The notes below the pieces were generated by a model. That model was given only the letters and a program-made list of their open reading frames with translations, ran no database searches and was not told where the DNA came from. Positions 61,579 through 64,000 of a stretch of 64,000 nt of DNA are shown piece by piece. A program made the position numbers and the translations under genes. Positions within the stretch are counted from its first letter, which is position 1. Each line of letters starts with the position of its first letter. This DNA is from Rhizobium sp. CB3090 (lineage in GTDB: Bacteria; Pseudomonadota; Alphaproteobacteria; Rhizobiales; Rhizobiaceae), in the NCBI RefSeq assembly GCF_029714285.1, contig NZ_CP121663.1:558001-622000 (forward strand), in the 5' to 3' direction.

Positions 61579-63666
61579 ATGAGACATTTTCGACCGATAA
61601 GCATTCTTGCGGCGTTGACGATTGCCACATCGGCGATCGCCATGAGCGCCTATGCATCCGAACCGACAGTGCCGCCCGTACCGCCGGCCTTCCCGGCTGA
61701 AGGCAAGATCAAATATGTGGCACGCGACTCCATCCTGGAGTTCAAGGCGCTGCCGGAATATCACGAGCCAGCCTGGGTTACGGAAAAATTCGTGAAGACC
61801 GGCAAGTTGCCGCCCGTCACGGATCGCTTGCCGAAGGAACCGCTCGTTTTCAAAACCGGTAACATGCCAGACGGCATCGGTGTTTATGGCGACACGCTGC
61901 GTCACGTCATCGGCGGTCGGCCGGAAGGCTGGAACTACGGCGCCGGCCAGACCCAGGGATGGGGCGGCATCGATATCGGCCTCTCCGAATGCCTGACGCG
62001 CACTGCGCCGCTGTTCCAGGTCGAGGCGAAGGATACCGAGCCGCTGCCGAACCTCGCCAAGGGCTGGGAATGGTCGCCGGACGGCCACAAGCTCACCATG
62101 CATCTCATCGAAGGCGCGAAATGGTCCGATGGCGTGCCCTTCAATGCCGACGACATCATGTTCTATTGGGAAGACGAAGTCATCGATCCGAACGTCTCGC
62201 CGCTCGGCGGCGGCGCATCGCCGGAGGCTTTTGGCGAGGGCACGACGCTCAGGAAGATCGACGACTACACGATCGAGTGGACCTTCAAGGATGCCTTCCC
62301 GAAACAGTATCTCTACACGATGGCCTATCCGAACTTCTGCCCGGGCCCGTCGCATATTCTGAAGCCGCAGCATCCGAAATATTCGAAGAATACCTACGAC
62401 CAGTTCAAGAATGCCTTCCCGCCGGAATATATGAACATGCCGGTCATGGGTGCGTGGGTGCCGGTCGAGTACCGATCCGATGACATTATCGTGCTCCGCC
62501 GCAACCCCTATTACTGGAAGGTCGACGAGAAGGGCAATCAACTGCCTTACCTCAACGAGCTGCACTACAAGCTTTCGACCTGGGCCGATCGCGACGTGCA
62601 GGCAGTTGCCGGCTCCGGCGACCTCTCCAATCTGGAGCAGCCGGAAAACTTCGTCGCTTCGCTGAAGCGCGCTGCCCAACCGGACGCCCCGGCGCGTCTC
62701 GCCTTCGGTCCGCGCCTTATCGGCTATAATCTGCAGATGAACTTCTCCGCCAATGGCTGGGGTAACCCGGACGCCCGCGGTCAGGCCATTCGCGAGCTGA
62801 ACCGCAACGAGGATTTCCGCAAGGCCGTGACCATGGCGCTCGATCGCAAGGCGATCGGTGACTCCCTGGTAAAAGGGCCGTTTACGGCGATCTATCCCGG
62901 CGGTCTGTCCTCGGGCACCAGCTTCTACGACCGCAATTCGACGGTCTACTACCCGTTCGATCTGAAGGGCGCCAAGGCACTGCTTGCCAAGGCGGGCCTC
63001 AAGGACACGGATGGAGACGGCATCGTCAACTTCCCGGCGGGCACCGCCGACGGCAAGGATGTCGAGATCACGCTGCTGGTCAACAATGACTACACGACCG
63101 ACAAGAGCCTTGCCGAGGGTGTCGTAGCGCAGATGGAAAAGCTCGGGCTTCGCGTGATTATCAACGCGCTCGACGGACCGAAGCGCGATGATGCCAATTA
63201 TAGCGGTCGCTTCGACTGGATGGTCCGGCGCAACACCACGGAACTGGCCTCGGTGGTGCAGAACACCGAACAGCTCGCTCCGGTCGGTCCGCGCACGAGC
63301 TGGAATCACCGCGCGCCCGAAAGCGGCCAGTTGGACCTGATGCCCTTCGAGAAGGAGATGGTCGACGTCGTCAACAAGTTCACGACCTCGCAGAATAGCG
63401 ACGAGCGTGTGGCCCTGATGAAGCAGTACCAGAAACTCTCGACCGAGCATCTCTACAATATCGGTCTGACGGAATATCCGGGCGCGCTTATCATCAACAA
63501 GCGCTTCTCGAACGTTCCTCCGGGTACGCCGATCTTCATGTTCAACTGGGCTGAAGACTCCATCATTCGTGAGCGCATGTGGGTCGCGGCTGACAAGCAG
63601 GGCAAATACGAACTGTTCCCCGAGCAGCTTCCGGGTGCGCCGGGCAGCGCAGGTCCGATCAACTAA
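61579..63666 (+). CDS. agpA: Alpha-galactoside ABC transporter binding protein (SBP family 5, AgpA-like)
   Basis: A 695-residue periplasmic binding protein with a Sec signal peptide (cleavage about residue 29, SAYA-SE). It belongs to the large peptide/oligosaccharide family 5: KGWEWSPDGHKLTMHLIEGA with KWSDGVPFNADDI (about residues 155-190), and LNRNEDFRKAVTMALDRKAI (about 408-427). In S. meliloti AgpA of this family binds alpha-galactosides. GGAGAG lies 6-10 bases before the ATG. It follows the GH4 gene by 134 bases and is followed, after two hairpins, by a permease, as expected of an agp operon. Confidence 0.9.
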   Translation: MRHFRPISILAALTIATSAIAMSAYASEPTVPPVPPAFPAEGKIKYVARDSILEFKALPEYHEPAWVTEKFVKTGKLPPVTDRLPKEPLVFKTGNMPDGIGVYGDTLRHVIGGRPEGWNYGAGQTQGWGGIDIGLSECLTRTAPLFQVEAKDTEPLPNLAKGWEWSPDGHKLTMHLIEGAKWSDGVPFNADDIMFYWEDEVIDPNVSPLGGGASPEAFGEGTTLRKIDDYTIEWTFKDAFPKQYLYTMAYPNFCPGPSHILKPQHPKYSKNTYDQFKNAFPPEYMNMPVMGAWVPVEYRSDDIIVLRRNPYYWKVDEKGNQLPYLNELHYKLSTWADRDVQAVAGSGDLSNLEQPENFVASLKRAAQPDAPARLAFGPRLIGYNLQMNFSANGWGNPDARGQAIRELNRNEDFRKAVTMALDRKAIGDSLVKGPFTAIYPGGLSSGTSFYDRNSTVYYPFDLKGAKALLAKAGLKDTDGDGIVNFPAGTADGKDVEITLLVNNDYTTDKSLAEGVVAQMEKLGLRVIINALDGPKRDDANYSGRFDWMVRRNTTELASVVQNTEQLAPVGPRTSWNHRAPESGQLDLMPFEKEMVDVVNKFTTSQNSDERVALMKQYQKLSTEHLYNIGLTEYPGALIINKRFSNVPPGTPIFMFNWAEDSIIRERMWVAADKQGKYELFPEQLPGAPGSAGPIN

Positions 63667-63673
63667 TGGAGCC

Positions 63674-63742
63674 GGGCAGTCGGCCATCAGGCCGGCTGCC
63701 CGCCTCAAGCCAAAAATTCCGGCTGCATTGCGATGCAGCCGG
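63674..63742 (+). other. Two tandem stem-loops between binding-protein and permease genes
   Basis: Stem 1 pairs 63674-63685 with 63690-63701 (GGGCAG/CTGCCC outer, CGGCC/GGCCG inner, one T-G) around ATCA. Stem 2 pairs CCGGCTGCAT (63719-63728) perfectly with ATGCAGCCGG (63733-63742) around TGCG. No T run follows. They probably stabilise the binding-protein mRNA. Confidence 0.7.
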
Positions 63743-63821
63743 GCAAAGCTGAACCCAGCCGGTCCGTGCTATCCTCAGGGGATGCAGACCACCGGCGGCA
63801 AGAAGAGAAGCGAACCGTCCC

Positions 63822-64000
63822 ATGTTGCGATTCCTGCTCGTGCGCATAGCCTCTGCCATACCCGTGCTCGTCATTCTGAGCGTGGTGACTTTTGCGATCA
63901 TCCAGGCGCCGCCTGGGGATTATGCAGACTTCATCCGCTCGCAGTTGATGAACCAGGGGGGCGCGTCCTTCGCCCAGGCCGACGAGCAGGCGCAAATCTA
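63822..64000 (+). CDS. agpB: ABC transporter permease, partial (AgpB/DppB type)
   Basis: The first 59 codons of a permease, cut by the right edge. MLRFLLVRIASAIPVLVILS continues VVTFAIIQAPPGDYADFI, the usual first helix and periplasmic PPGD motif of DppB-type inner-membrane permeases. It would pair with the AgpA-like binding protein. No strong ribosome-binding site is seen before the ATG at 63822 (a weak AAGAGAAG lies further upstream), so translation may depend on the preceding hairpin-bearing leader. Confidence 0.85.
   Translation, partial: MLRFLLVRIASAIPVLVILSVVTFAIIQAPPGDYADFIRSQLMNQGGASFAQADEQAQI

Noticed and set aside
61543..63708. Open frame of 721 codons on the minus strand opposite the binding-protein gene
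   Set aside because: Complete antisense shadow of a recognised family 5 binding protein with a signal peptide; no ribosome-binding site or family motif.
1..64000. CRISPR arrays, tRNA or rRNA genes, insertion sequences, att sites
   Set aside because: None seen on reading both strands; no repeat-spacer array, no cloverleaf-like sequence and no transposase motif.

Overview
The window is high-GC alphaproteobacterial DNA, almost certainly Rhizobiaceae (Rhizobium, Ensifer or Agrobacterium relatives). The left 11.4 kb is a succinoglycan-type exo cluster in recognisable rhizobial order, the right edge holds an agp-like alpha-galactoside operon, and an intergenic palindrome typical of rhizobia is present. 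No tRNA, rRNA, CRISPR array or intact insertion sequence was seen.

Layout. (1) 1-11445: succinoglycan genes exoL (cut by the left edge), exoK, exoW, exoV, exoU, exoX, exoY, exoF, exoQ and exoZ. The exoH, exoI and exoT genes that sit between exoK and exoW in Sinorhizobium meliloti are absent; a lower-GC interval with broken coding-like fragments lies there instead. (2) 11474-19294: a frameshifted ParD-like antitoxin remnant, then a sugar uptake and oxidation locus: ribose-type ABC transporter, aldo/keto reductase, UxaA-type sugar-acid dehydratase and a divergent GntR regulator with two DNA-binding domains. (3) 19357-21111: two regulators, LuxR type with a pseudo-receiver and Crp/Fnr type. (4) 21344-53008: a second, nearly complete Wzx/Wzy exopolysaccharide locus with a three-protein NRPS-PKS assembly line in the middle. 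(5) 53078-58855: assorted genes, including an orphan RelB-like antitoxin, a PhnD-like binding protein, a GH2 glycosidase, a MocR regulator and a DUF983 membrane protein. (6) 58862-64000: AraC regulator, GH4 alpha-galactosidase, oligosaccharide-binding protein and the start of a permease.

The main point of interest is region 4. An initiating sugar-phosphate transferase, two separate GT4 enzymes, a Wzz-ATPase protein fused to a GT2 domain, an OPX exporter, a flippase, a polymerase, a pyruvyltransferase and a Tat-exported GH16 glycanase form a polysaccharide machine. Between them lie A-PCP, KS-AT-ACP-aminotransferase-C-A(Gly)-PCP and C-PCP-TE proteins, with a dedicated phosphopantetheinyl transferase, a DegT sugar aminotransferase, a TIGR04325-type methyltransferase and a formyltransferase-like/beta-propeller protein. 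The last NRPS protein has a condensation domain whose catalytic His is Gln and a thioesterase with Cys in the nucleophile position. The working inference is that the line builds a short beta-amino-acyl-glycine unit and that its release or transfer is linked to the polysaccharide, for example as an N-acyl decoration of an amino sugar.

Both ABC operons and the exoY-exoF junction carry tandem hairpins between cistrons, which suggests that differential mRNA stability sets protein ratios.
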